DNA of 37,929 bases, taken from NCBI GenBank assembly GCA_052389435.1, contig JBQTIB010000122.1:1-37929 (forward strand). Reading direction: 5' to 3'. Numbering within the stretch: position 1 is the stretch's first letter; every line of letters begins with the position of its first letter. Under the pieces are notes generated by a model. That model did not search any database, had not been told where the DNA came from, and worked only from the letters and a program-made list of their open reading frames with translations. This DNA is from JBQTKD01 sp052389435 (GTDB taxonomy: Bacteria; Actinomycetota; Actinomycetes; Sporichthyales; Sporichthyaceae). Positions 8,137-14,636 of the stretch are shown here, one piece after another. The position numbers and the translations under genes are program-made.

Positions 8137-8142
8137 ACCGTA
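8137..8142 (-). promoter_or_regulatory. Candidate -10 box for the exonuclease/UvrC gene
   Basis: On the minus strand TACGGT (TANNNT type) is followed by six C residues and then ATG 8130. There is no purine-rich ribosome binding site between, so the transcript would be leaderless. No clear -35 was found. Confidence 0.45.
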
Positions 8143-8279
8143 GGGCGGCCCACCGACAGAAACGGCCCGGCGCACCGCCGCCACGGCCACCTCGGGGCAG
8201 GCGTGACCAGTGGGGTTCAGGGGGTTCGGAGTGCTGCGCCGAACGGGTGAAGCGGAAATGTCGGAGGGTCGTGGCACCG

Positions 8280-8295
8280 TCGTCTCACGAGACGA
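8280..8295. promoter_or_regulatory. Perfect 16-bp palindrome before the four-cysteine gene
   Basis: TCGTCTC-AC-GAGACGA is a perfect 7-nt inverted repeat with a 2-nt centre. It ends directly before the GAGG ribosome binding site of the gene at 8306. Size and symmetry fit a dimeric repressor operator, although an RNA hairpin beside the ribosome binding site is also possible. No regulator can be assigned. Confidence 0.5.
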
Positions 8296-8305
8296 GGAGG
8301 CGGAC

Positions 8306-8518
8306 ATGATCATCGACTGCGACGAGTGCACGATGCGGGACATCGCGTGCAAGGACTGCGTGGTCAGCGTGCTGTTGGGCCCGCCGGGGGCGATGCGCGA
8401 CGGCTTCGACGACGAGGAGACCGCGGCTCTGGGGGTGCTGGCCGAATCGGGTCTGGTGCCGCCGCTGCGGCTGACGCTGGTGCCGAAGCATCCCCCGACG
8501 GGACGGGCCAGCGCGTAG
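8306..8518 (+). CDS. Small four-cysteine (putative zinc-binding) conserved protein
   Basis: The 70-residue product starts MIIDCDECTMRDIACKDC: C5, C8, C15 and C18 form a CxxC-6-CxxC arrangement typical of small zinc sites, followed by a hydrophobic VVSVLLG stretch and an acidic middle. Small proteins with this start occur, as far as I recall, next to the NlpC/P60 gene in other actinobacteria. No catalytic motif is visible and the function is unknown. ATG 8306 is supported by GAGGAGG 5 nt upstream. The gene is preceded by a 16-bp palindrome that may be an operator, and followed by a 341-nt spacer holding the promoter and riboswitch of the next gene. Confidence 0.85.
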   Translation: MIIDCDECTMRDIACKDCVVSVLLGPPGAMRDGFDDEETAALGVLAESGLVPPLRLTLVPKHPPTGRASA

Positions 8519-8605
8519 GGGTTGCTCAACGACCGAAATGCGAGTAGGACACGCGGCTCTTCCCAAAGTGAGGTCAAGAGCACGTTCAATCCGTGCGGGT
8601 CAAGG

Positions 8606-8634
8606 TTGATGCCCCCCGGGGTGACGGTTAGCGT
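8606..8634 (+). promoter_or_regulatory. Promoter of the riboswitch leader (TTGATG-N17-TAGCGT)
   Basis: A -35 hexamer TTGATG (8606-8611) and a -10 hexamer TAGCGT (8629-8634) are separated by 17 nt, the optimal spacing for a housekeeping sigma factor. Transcription would begin near 8641, giving a leader of about 220 nt, enough for the riboswitch before GTG 8860. Confidence 0.6.
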
Positions 8635-8689
8635 CGTGGGCGAACGGCAGCGAACTTCCACTCGCCTGGGGTGGTCGCAGCCGTTTGCG

Positions 8690-8848
8690 TCGAATTCGTG
8701 CGTGCGGTGATCGGGTGGGGACACCGAGCGCGCGGAGCCGGGAAAGCGCAGTGCTCGAGGCGGATCAGCGCCTCGGGGTGAATCGGCCTGTTGGCCGTAG
8801 GGCGGATCGCGCCCGAACCCAGCCGACCCGGTAGACGGAATGGAAGGA
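8690..8848 (+). ncRNA. Cyclic di-AMP riboswitch (ydaO-yuaA type)
   Basis: The leader of the NlpC/P60 gene carries sequence blocks I recognise from the ydaO-yuaA RNA family: GGGGTGAATCGGCC at 8775-8788, GGCCGTAGGGC just after, then CGAACCCAGCCGACCCGGTA at 8814-8833, ending beside the ribosome binding site GGAAGGAG. In the family these flank the pseudo-symmetric c-di-AMP pockets. The 5' boundary is approximate; GGTGGGGACACC near 8715 may be part of the 5' domain. In Actinobacteria this class commonly controls wall hydrolases (NlpC/P60, Rpf), turning expression off when c-di-AMP is high. No T-rich intrinsic terminator is evident, so control may be by ribosome access or Rho. Confidence 0.8.
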
Positions 8849-8859
8849 GCAACCCACCC

Positions 8860-9891
8860 GTGCCGCTCGCCCGCAGCACCCGCCACAGGCGCACGCCGTC
8901 CCGTGCCACCGCGTATCGCGCGACTGCCGCCCTCGCCGCCTCGCTGGTGGTCTCGCTCGTGGCCGGTCCCACCGCCAGCCACGCGGCCCCCAACGACGTC
9001 GAGCAGGCGCGTCGCCAGGTCGACGCCCTCGACCACAAGGCCTCCGAGGCCACCGAGCGCTACAACGTGGCCCGCAACGCCATGCGCGACGCCGAGCGCG
9101 TGCTCTCCCAGGCGCAGCGGCGCTCCAGCGCCCAGCAGGAGAAGCTGCGCAAACTCCAGGACTCCGTCGGGGCGCTCGCGGCCTCCGCCTACCGCAACGG
9201 CGGCGTGGACCGCACGCTGCAGCTGATCTTCTCCGAGGACCCCAGCGCCTTCCTCGGCAAGGCCTCCGCGCTCGATGCGCTGTCCACCCGCCAGGCCGCC
9301 GCCCTGCGCAAGGTCGTGGAAGCCCGTCGCGAGCTGCGCGCCAGCCAGGAGATGGCCGTCGCCCAGCTCGCGATCGTCGAGGCCCAGCGCAAGGTCCTCG
9401 CCAAGGAGAAGGCGGCGATCGAGGGCAACCTGCGCGAAGCCCGCGCGGTGCTCGGCAAGCTCAACGCCTCCCAGCGTGCTCGCCTGGACCGCGCCTCCCG
9501 CGCCGGAGACCCGCGCGAGCTCCTCGGCGCGCTGCCGGATCCGAACCCGCGTGCCGCGAAGGCGGTCCAGTACGCCCTCAAGCAACTCGGCGACCGGTAC
9601 GTCTGGGGCGCGGCCGGCCCGGACGGCTTCGACTGCTCGGGGTTGACGATGATGGCGTGGCGCCAGGCCGGCGTCTCCCTGCCGCACTCCTCGTCGCAGC
9701 AGTACGCCGTAGGCCGGAAGATTCCCCGCTCGGAACTTCAGCCCGGCGACCTCGTGTTCTTCTACAGCCCGATCTCCCACGTCGGGATCTACCTGGGCAA
9801 CGGTCAGATCGTCGACGCTCCGAACTCGCGCAAGCCCGTTCGGATCACGCCGATCACGCTGATGCCCTACACCGGCGCCACCCGTCCGTAG
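8860..9891 (+). CDS. Secreted NlpC/P60 peptidoglycan endopeptidase with coiled coil
   Basis: The 343-residue protein has a signal peptide (Arg-rich start, hydrophobic 21-37, probable cleavage after ASHA near 42), a long coiled coil (about 45-210) and a C-terminal NlpC/P60 cysteine peptidase. The catalytic Cys is C259 in GFDCSGL, the His is H307 in SHVGIYLG, and the third polar residue is probably D319 in IVDAP. The architecture matches RipA-like/Rv2190c wall hydrolases that cut stem peptides, where the coiled coil can shield the active site. GTG 8860 lies 10 nt after GGAAGGAG. Its leader contains a c-di-AMP riboswitch, so its level is probably tied to wall or osmotic signalling. Confidence 0.93.
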   Translation: MPLARSTRHRRTPSRATAYRATAALAASLVVSLVAGPTASHAAPNDVEQARRQVDALDHKASEATERYNVARNAMRDAERVLSQAQRRSSAQQEKLRKLQDSVGALAASAYRNGGVDRTLQLIFSEDPSAFLGKASALDALSTRQAAALRKVVEARRELRASQEMAVAQLAIVEAQRKVLAKEKAAIEGNLREARAVLGKLNASQRARLDRASRAGDPRELLGALPDPNPRAAKAVQYALKQLGDRYVWGAAGPDGFDCSGLTMMAWRQAGVSLPHSSSQQYAVGRKIPRSELQPGDLVFFYSPISHVGIYLGNGQIVDAPNSRKPVRITPITLMPYTGATRP

Positions 9892-9954
9892 TCCATCCGG
9901 GGGACATGGACGGATGAGTCCTCCGAAGCGCTCGGGTTCGTCGGTGCGAGCCCG

Positions 9955-9960
9955 TACGAT
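9955..9960 (+). promoter_or_regulatory. Candidate -10 box for a leaderless 15-codon ORF
   Basis: TACGAT (TANNNT type) is followed by the 7-nt GCCGGAA and then ATG 9968. It is the best promoter-like element in the 120-nt gap before the HExxH protease gene. The -35 is not recognisable. Confidence 0.45.
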
Positions 9961-9967
9961 GCCGGAA

Positions 9968-10015
9968 ATGTTGAGCCAGGCGGTCGTCCCAGCCGTGCGT
10001 GGAGCGCGCGGGTGA
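9968..10015 (+). CDS. Possible 15-residue leaderless upstream ORF
   Basis: ATG 9968 opens 15 codons (MLSQAVVPAVRGARG) whose TGA at 10013-10015 overlaps the GTG start of the protease gene at 10012 (GTGA). A TANNNT -10 box lies 7 nt before the ATG, so ribosomes could load on a leaderless mRNA, translate the short ORF and re-initiate on the protease. The peptide itself has no recognisable motif. Leaderless short ORFs overlapping downstream genes are known from mycobacterial transcript maps. The reading is inferential: a 16-codon frame can arise by chance, and the downstream GTG also has its own GGAG 7 nt upstream. Confidence 0.4.
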   Translation: MLSQAVVPAVRGARG

Positions 10016-11343
10016 CCCAGTCGCGTCGCCCGCTCGCGCGTGCGTTCGGTGCCTTGACGGCCACGGTGGTCATCGCCCTGGTGGCGGTGCTGCTCGGACT
10101 GCAGCACACCGTGCAGACTCCTTCGGCCTCCGCCGACCGCCGTCTGGTGGACCAGGCCACCGTCACCCGCGAGGACGGCCGCGCGGACACCGTGGCGGCG
10201 ATGCTCGCCCGCCGCGCCAAGGCGGTGGCGGACAAGGACAAGGCCGCGTTCCTCGAGACTGTGGACACCAACCGGCCCGAGTTCCACGCGGAGCAGGAAC
10301 AGTGGTTCGAGAACCTGGCCGCCGTGCCGTTCGCCCAGTGGCGGATGAAGCTGGCGGGGAGCACCCCGCAGTCGGTCGTCTCGACCGCGGCGCGCACCCT
10401 CGCCGAGGAACTCGGCGGCGGGAGTTTCGCGGCGCTGGTCGAGGGCGAGTTCCGCATCGAGGGGCACGACAACGCCGGCCAGCACTACGACCGAGTCCTG
10501 GCCCTCACTCCGCGCGGTGGGCGCTGGTACGTCGGCGGTGCCTTCGATCCCGTCGGGCGTACGGCACATCGCGAACTGTGGGACGTCGGCACCGTCCACG
10601 TGCGGGAGGCCGAGTACGGCCTGGTGCTCGGCCTCGAGCCCGCCGACCGTCTCGGGATCTACGCCCGGGAACTCGACGCGGCCGTGCCCGAGGTCGATCG
10701 GCTCTGGGGCGAACCCTGGCCGCGCCGGGCGCTGGTCGTCGTCACCCGCACCGAGTCCGAAATGGCCGTGCTGCTCGGCGGCGATGCCGTCGGCTACCGG
10801 CAGTTGGCCGCGGTGACCCGCGGCGAACTCGGCCTCGAAGAGGACACCGCGGCGGCCGAGCGGATCATCGTCAACCCCAAGGCGTACCGGGAGCTGTCCG
10901 AGATCGGTCGTCGAGTGATCATGCGGCACGAGGTCGCGCACGTCGCGGCTCGCTCGCGCACGCAGGCCTGGACCCCGCGCTGGCTGGCCGAGGGCTTCGC
11001 GGACTACGTCGGCTACAAGGCCAGCGGGCTGCCGACGAGCACGGTTGCCCAGGAGCTCGTCGCGGACGTTCGGCGGGGGAAGCTGCCGACCGCTCTGCCG
11101 AGCGACGAAGCCTTCGCCGCCACCAACTCCGAACTGGCCCAGACCTACGAACTTTCCTGGCTCGCCTGCCGTCTCATCTCCGAGCGCTACGGCGGCTCGA
11201 GGGCGCTCGTCGAGTTCTACCGCACCGTCGGCGGACCCGGCGGCGGCACGGAACTCGGCCGCGCCTTCCGCGACGTCCTGGGCACCACGCCGGAGCAGTT
11301 CGCCTCGCTCTGGCGGGACTACGTCCGCAGCGAGCTGAGCTGA
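10012..11343 (+). CDS. Membrane-anchored HExxH (gluzincin-like) metallopeptidase
   Basis: The 443-residue protein has one N-terminal hydrophobic segment (about 14-32) serving as signal anchor, an extracytoplasmic region of about 250 residues without known motifs, then MRHEVAHVAA with H306, E307 and H310 and a third zinc ligand E327 in WLAEGFADYVGY. The HExxH plus downstream AEGxA/E pattern is that of the peptidase MA (gluzincin) clan. Family-wide substrates are unknown. GTG 10012 has GGAG 7 nt upstream. It sits between a wall hydrolase and an M48 protease, which fits envelope maintenance. The overlapping 15-codon ORF may control its translation. Confidence 0.82.
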   Translation: MTQSRRPLARAFGALTATVVIALVAVLLGLQHTVQTPSASADRRLVDQATVTREDGRADTVAAMLARRAKAVADKDKAAFLETVDTNRPEFHAEQEQWFENLAAVPFAQWRMKLAGSTPQSVVSTAARTLAEELGGGSFAALVEGEFRIEGHDNAGQHYDRVLALTPRGGRWYVGGAFDPVGRTAHRELWDVGTVHVREAEYGLVLGLEPADRLGIYARELDAAVPEVDRLWGEPWPRRALVVVTRTESEMAVLLGGDAVGYRQLAAVTRGELGLEEDTAAAERIIVNPKAYRELSEIGRRVIMRHEVAHVAARSRTQAWTPRWLAEGFADYVGYKASGLPTSTVAQELVADVRRGKLPTALPSDEAFAATNSELAQTYELSWLACRLISERYGGSRALVEFYRTVGGPGGGTELGRAFRDVLGTTPEQFASLWRDYVRSELS

Positions 11344-11365
11344 CGGGTAGACGGGTTCTGCTGCA

Positions 11366-12721
11366 ATGAGCAATTCGGTTCCCGAGGCGGCGTCGCCGAA
11401 CGGCGAGAGCGAGCCCTCGCGCAAAGCGCCCGCCATCGCACTCGCCGTGCTCGCCGTCGCCCTGCTGGTCGTGCTGGCGCTCATCACGCCGTGGGAGCCG
11501 CTCCCGGCCTCTGCCGCCGACCGGGTGGCTTCGGATCCGACGCTGGACTTCACCGCGGCTCAGATCGCGCTGGAGGAGGCCTACCACCGCCGTCAGTGGC
11601 CTGCCTACTTCGGGTCTCTTGCGGTGTCGCTGATCGTCGCGCTGGGCCTGGGCTTCACCCCGCTCGGCGCACGCCTCGTCCGCGGCGCGGCACGACTGCT
11701 CGGCCGGGCCCGGTTCGGCCGCCGCCGATCGGTGCTCCTGCTCGCAGGCACCGTAGCGGTGACGGGCATCGGATTCCTCGCGACGCTGCCCTTCGACCTG
11801 TACCGGTCGAAAACCGCGCGGGACTACCGCATCGTCGTGCAGGGCTGGGACGCGTACGCGACGGACCGCCTCGTCGGCTTCGCCTTCACCGTAGGCGGGA
11901 CGCTGCTGGGGCTCGGCCTGTTCTTCGCGCTCACTCGTCGCGTCCGCAACTGGTGGGCCCCGGGTGCCGTCCTCGCGGTCGCTCTGGTGTTCGCAACCTC
12001 GTTCGTCTACCCCGTGGTCGTGGAACCGGCCTTCAACGACTTCCGGCCCCTGCCGGCGGGGCAGGTGCGCAGCGACCTGCTCGACCTCGCCGCCCGCGAC
12101 GACATCACGGTCTCCGACGTGTTGATCGCCGACGAGTCGAAGCGTTCAACCAGGCTGAACGCCTACGTCTCCGGGATCGGCTCGAGCCGCCGGATCGTCG
12201 TCTACGACACCACACTGAACAAGCTGCCGCCCGAGCAAACCCGCTCGATCGTCGCCCACGAACTCGGCCACGTGAAGACCGACGACGTGCTGCGCGGGAC
12301 CGCCGCCGCGGCGCTGGGCGCGGCCGCCGGGGTGGTGCTGGTCTTCCTGCTGCTGTCCTCGGGCCGACTGCGTCGTCGAGCGGGAGTGACGGACCCGACG
12401 GATCCGAGCGCGCTGGCGCTACTCCTGGGGATCGTGACGCTGCTGAGCACCCTCACCTCCCCGATCACGCTCATGGTGAGCCGCAAGGTCGAGGCCCGGG
12501 CCGACGTCCACGCCCTCACCGTCACCCGGGACCCGGCCACGTTGATCGCGATGCAGCAGCGCCTGTCCGCCACCAACCTCTCCGACCTCGATCCGCCGGC
12601 GTGGATCACCTGGCTCGTGTCCACCCACCCCACCGGACCGGACCGCATCGCCCAGGCCCGCACCTGGGCGAAAATCAACGGCGTGACGCTTCCGCCCAGC
12701 ACCCCGGCCCAGCGGGACTAG
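11366..12721 (+). CDS. M48 (Ste24/CAAX-type) integral membrane zinc protease
   Basis: The 451-residue protein has at least seven hydrophobic segments and the M48 zinc site H298-ELG-H302 with the third ligand E376 in VEARAD. The long block before the active site (NDFRPLPAGQVRSDL to RIVVYDTTL) is the part that makes Ste24-type proteases recognisable. In eukaryotes these trim prenylated proteins; in bacteria they are mostly linked to membrane-protein quality control. ATG 11366 lies 22 nt after the HExxH protease stop and has no strong Shine-Dalgarno, so translation may depend on coupling. The pimB stop-to-start distance is 3 nt, implying an operon. Two metalloproteases in a row is notable. Confidence 0.92.
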   Translation: MSNSVPEAASPNGESEPSRKAPAIALAVLAVALLVVLALITPWEPLPASAADRVASDPTLDFTAAQIALEEAYHRRQWPAYFGSLAVSLIVALGLGFTPLGARLVRGAARLLGRARFGRRRSVLLLAGTVAVTGIGFLATLPFDLYRSKTARDYRIVVQGWDAYATDRLVGFAFTVGGTLLGLGLFFALTRRVRNWWAPGAVLAVALVFATSFVYPVVVEPAFNDFRPLPAGQVRSDLLDLAARDDITVSDVLIADESKRSTRLNAYVSGIGSSRRIVVYDTTLNKLPPEQTRSIVAHELGHVKTDDVLRGTAAAALGAAAGVVLVFLLLSSGRLRRRAGVTDPTDPSALALLLGIVTLLSTLTSPITLMVSRKVEARADVHALTVTRDPATLIAMQQRLSATNLSDLDPPAWITWLVSTHPTGPDRIAQARTWAKINGVTLPPSTPAQRD

Positions 12722-12724
12722 CCG

Positions 12725-13852
12725 ATGGGTCGCACGCTCGTCGTCACCAACGACTTTCCGCCGCGGACGGGGGGCATCCAGTCCTTCGTGCACTCCCTGG
12801 TGGATCGCCTGCCGCCGGACCGGGTGGTGGTCTACGCCCCCGCCTGGGCGGGCGCCGCGGCCTTCGACGCAACTGCGAGCTTTCCCGTGGAGCGCCACTC
12901 GACCTCGCTGATGCTGCCCACCGGTGCGGTGGCCCGTCGGGCCCGGGAGATCGCCACCCGCTACGGCTGCGATGCGGTCCTGTTCGGCGCCGCGGCGCCG
13001 CTGGGCGCCCTGGCTCCGGCGTTGCGGGAGGCCGGGGTACGCCGCGCGGTCGGCATCACCCACGGGCACGAGGCCGGCTGGGCCCTCGTGCCCGGCGGTC
13101 GGGCCGGGCTGGCGCGCATCGCCTCCGGGCTGGACGCGGTGACCTACCTCGGCTCCTACACCCAGCGGCTGATCTCCCGGGCCCTGCGGCCGGCGGACCG
13201 CGCCAAACTGCACCGCCTCCACCCGGGAGTGGACGCCCAGTTCTTCGCCCCGGACAGCGGCGGCGCCGAGCGACGCGCCTCTCTTGGGCTGACGGACCGC
13301 CCGGTGGTGGTGTGCGTGTCCCGCCTGGTGCGTCGCAAGGGCCAGGACACCCTGATTAGGGCGCTCCCGGCGATCGTCCGCCGAGTACCGGGGACGGTGC
13401 TGGTGATCGTCGGCGGCGGGCCGGACGCTGCTCGGCTCCGGGCGCTCACCGCCGCCCACGGGCTGGCGGAGAGCGTCCGGTTCGTCGGTGCAGTTCCAGG
13501 CGCCGACCTGCCGTCCTGGTACGGGGTGGGCGACGTGTTCGCCATGCCGTGCCGGACCCGCCGCAAGGGGCTGGACGTCGAAGGCCTCGGGATGGTGTTT
13601 CTGGAGGCCTCGGCCTGCGGCCTGCCGGTGGTGGCCGGAGACTCCGGTGGAGCGCCGGACGCCGTGCTCGACGGCATCACCGGGCGGACGGTCGACGGGC
13701 TGTCCCCGGGCGGGGTCGCCCACTGCATCGCATCCATCCTCGACGATCCGTCGACGGCGGCGACGATGGGCGCCCGCGGCCGCCAGTGGGTTCTGGAGGA
13801 GTGGGGCTGGGACGAGCAGGTCCGCCGTCTGGCGGACCTGCTCGCGACCTAG
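12725..13852 (+). CDS. pimB: GT4 mannosyltransferase, PimB-like
   Basis: The 375-residue GT-B enzyme resembles PimB' (Rv2188c type), the GDP-mannose-dependent alpha-(1-6)-mannosyltransferase that makes phosphatidylinositol dimannoside on the inner leaflet. Evidence: the N-terminal acceptor-domain glycine loop NDFPPRTGGIQSFV (about 9-22), THGHEAGWALVPGG, the phosphate-binding SRLVRRKGQDTLI block and the C-terminal RTRRKGLDVEGLGMVFLEA, with the EGLG...E nucleotide-sugar site. Length is normal. It follows the M48 gene by 3 nt. The position next to NlpC/P60 and exonuclease/UvrC genes matches the mycobacterial locus as I recall it. Acceptor specificity (PIM versus another mannolipid) is inferred from similarity only. 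Confidence 0.87.
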   Translation: MGRTLVVTNDFPPRTGGIQSFVHSLVDRLPPDRVVVYAPAWAGAAAFDATASFPVERHSTSLMLPTGAVARRAREIATRYGCDAVLFGAAAPLGALAPALREAGVRRAVGITHGHEAGWALVPGGRAGLARIASGLDAVTYLGSYTQRLISRALRPADRAKLHRLHPGVDAQFFAPDSGGAERRASLGLTDRPVVVCVSRLVRRKGQDTLIRALPAIVRRVPGTVLVIVGGGPDAARLRALTAAHGLAESVRFVGAVPGADLPSWYGVGDVFAMPCRTRRKGLDVEGLGMVFLEASACGLPVVAGDSGGAPDAVLDGITGRTVDGLSPGGVAHCIASILDDPSTAATMGARGRQWVLEEWGWDEQVRRLADLLAT

Positions 13853-13856
13853 CCGA

Positions 13857-14501
13857 TCAGCGCAGGCCGTCGGCGTCCGAGGTGATCAGACCCAGGCGCA
13901 GCGCGGTCATGAGGGCCTGGGCGCGGTTCGCGGCGCCGAGCTTCTCGTAGAGCTTGGAGATGTGGGTCTTGGTCGTCGACTCGCTGATGAACAGCGTCTT
14001 GGCGATGCCGGAGACCGCGAGGCCGTCGGCGAGGAGCTTGAGGACCTCGCGTTCGCGCGGGGAGAGGGCCGGGCCGGAGGGCGCCATCTTGCGCTTCATG
14101 GCGTCGGCGAGGTCGGCGGCGGAGAACGAGCCGGGAGAGGTCGCGGCGTGCCGCGCGGCGGCCAGCACCTCCTCGGCGGGGGCGTCCTTGTTGACGAAGC
14201 TCGAGGCGCCCGCCTCCAGGGCCCCGAACAGCTGCTCGTCTCCGGCGTACATGGTCAGGATGACGATGCCCATCGTCTCCCCGGCCGCGCGCAGTTTCTT
14301 CACCGCGTCGAGGCCGTTGCCGTCAGGAAGCCGGACGTCCATGATCACGACCTCGGGGGTGGTCGAGCGGATGACGGCCAGCGCTTCGGCGACCGAACCG
14401 GCTTCGCCGACGACCGTGAAGTCCGGGTCTCGCTCGAACGCCCGACGTAGGCCGTGCCGGATCAGTTCGTGGTCGTCGACCAGGAGAACGGTCGTACTCA
14501 C
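13857..14501 (-). CDS. NarL/LuxR-family response regulator
   Basis: The 214-residue protein has an intact receiver domain (acid pair D9/D10, phosphoacceptor D55 in VVIMDVRLPDG, T83, K105) and a C-terminal LuxR-type helix-turn-helix (ALSPREREVLKLLADGL and SESTTKTHISKLYEKLGAANRAQAL). It should bind DNA as a dimer on phosphorylation. GTG 14501 has GGAGGGG 5 nt upstream. It lies 135 nt downstream of the HisKA_3 sensor kinase, its almost certain partner, and converges on pimB with 4 nt between stops. The target genes are not evident here. Confidence 0.95.
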   Translation of the reverse strand: MSTTVLLVDDHELIRHGLRRAFERDPDFTVVGEAGSVAEALAVIRSTTPEVVIMDVRLPDGNGLDAVKKLRAAGETMGIVILTMYAGDEQLFGALEAGASSFVNKDAPAEEVLAAARHAATSPGSFSAADLADAMKRKMAPSGPALSPREREVLKLLADGLAVSGIAKTLFISESTTKTHISKLYEKLGAANRAQALMTALRLGLITSDADGLR

Positions 14502-14609
14502 AGGTGCCCCTCCATACCTCGGAGTCAGATCGGTCCGCCTCTGGACCGACCGACCCTTAGCTTTTCGTACTTTTGGCTAATTGCGTAGCTGCATTGGTCA
14601 CTATCGGTA

Positions 14610-14620
14610 TGCGAATCGCA
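14610..14620. promoter_or_regulatory. Short palindrome in the kinase-regulator spacer
   Basis: TGCGA-A-TCGCA is a perfect 5-nt inverted repeat in the 135-nt gap between the sensor kinase stop and the response regulator start. This gap is clearly more AT-rich than its surroundings, as expected of a promoter region. It could be an autoregulatory site for the NarL-type protein; an 11-bp palindrome is weak evidence alone. Confidence 0.3.
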
Positions 14621-14636
14621 AGGATCCACATTCCGG

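Noticed and set aside
9891..9916. Terminator after the NlpC/P60 gene
   Set aside because: GTCCAT/ATGGAC and CATCCG/CGGATG can pair in competing ways with 6-bp stems, but there is no T-run and the stems are weak.
8131..11553. Very long minus-strand open frame continuing upstream of the exonuclease/UvrC start, across the NlpC/P60 and HExxH protease genes
   Set aside because: It is antisense to well-supported genes, has Arg/Gly/Ala/His composition without domains, and exists because stop codons are rare at this GC content.
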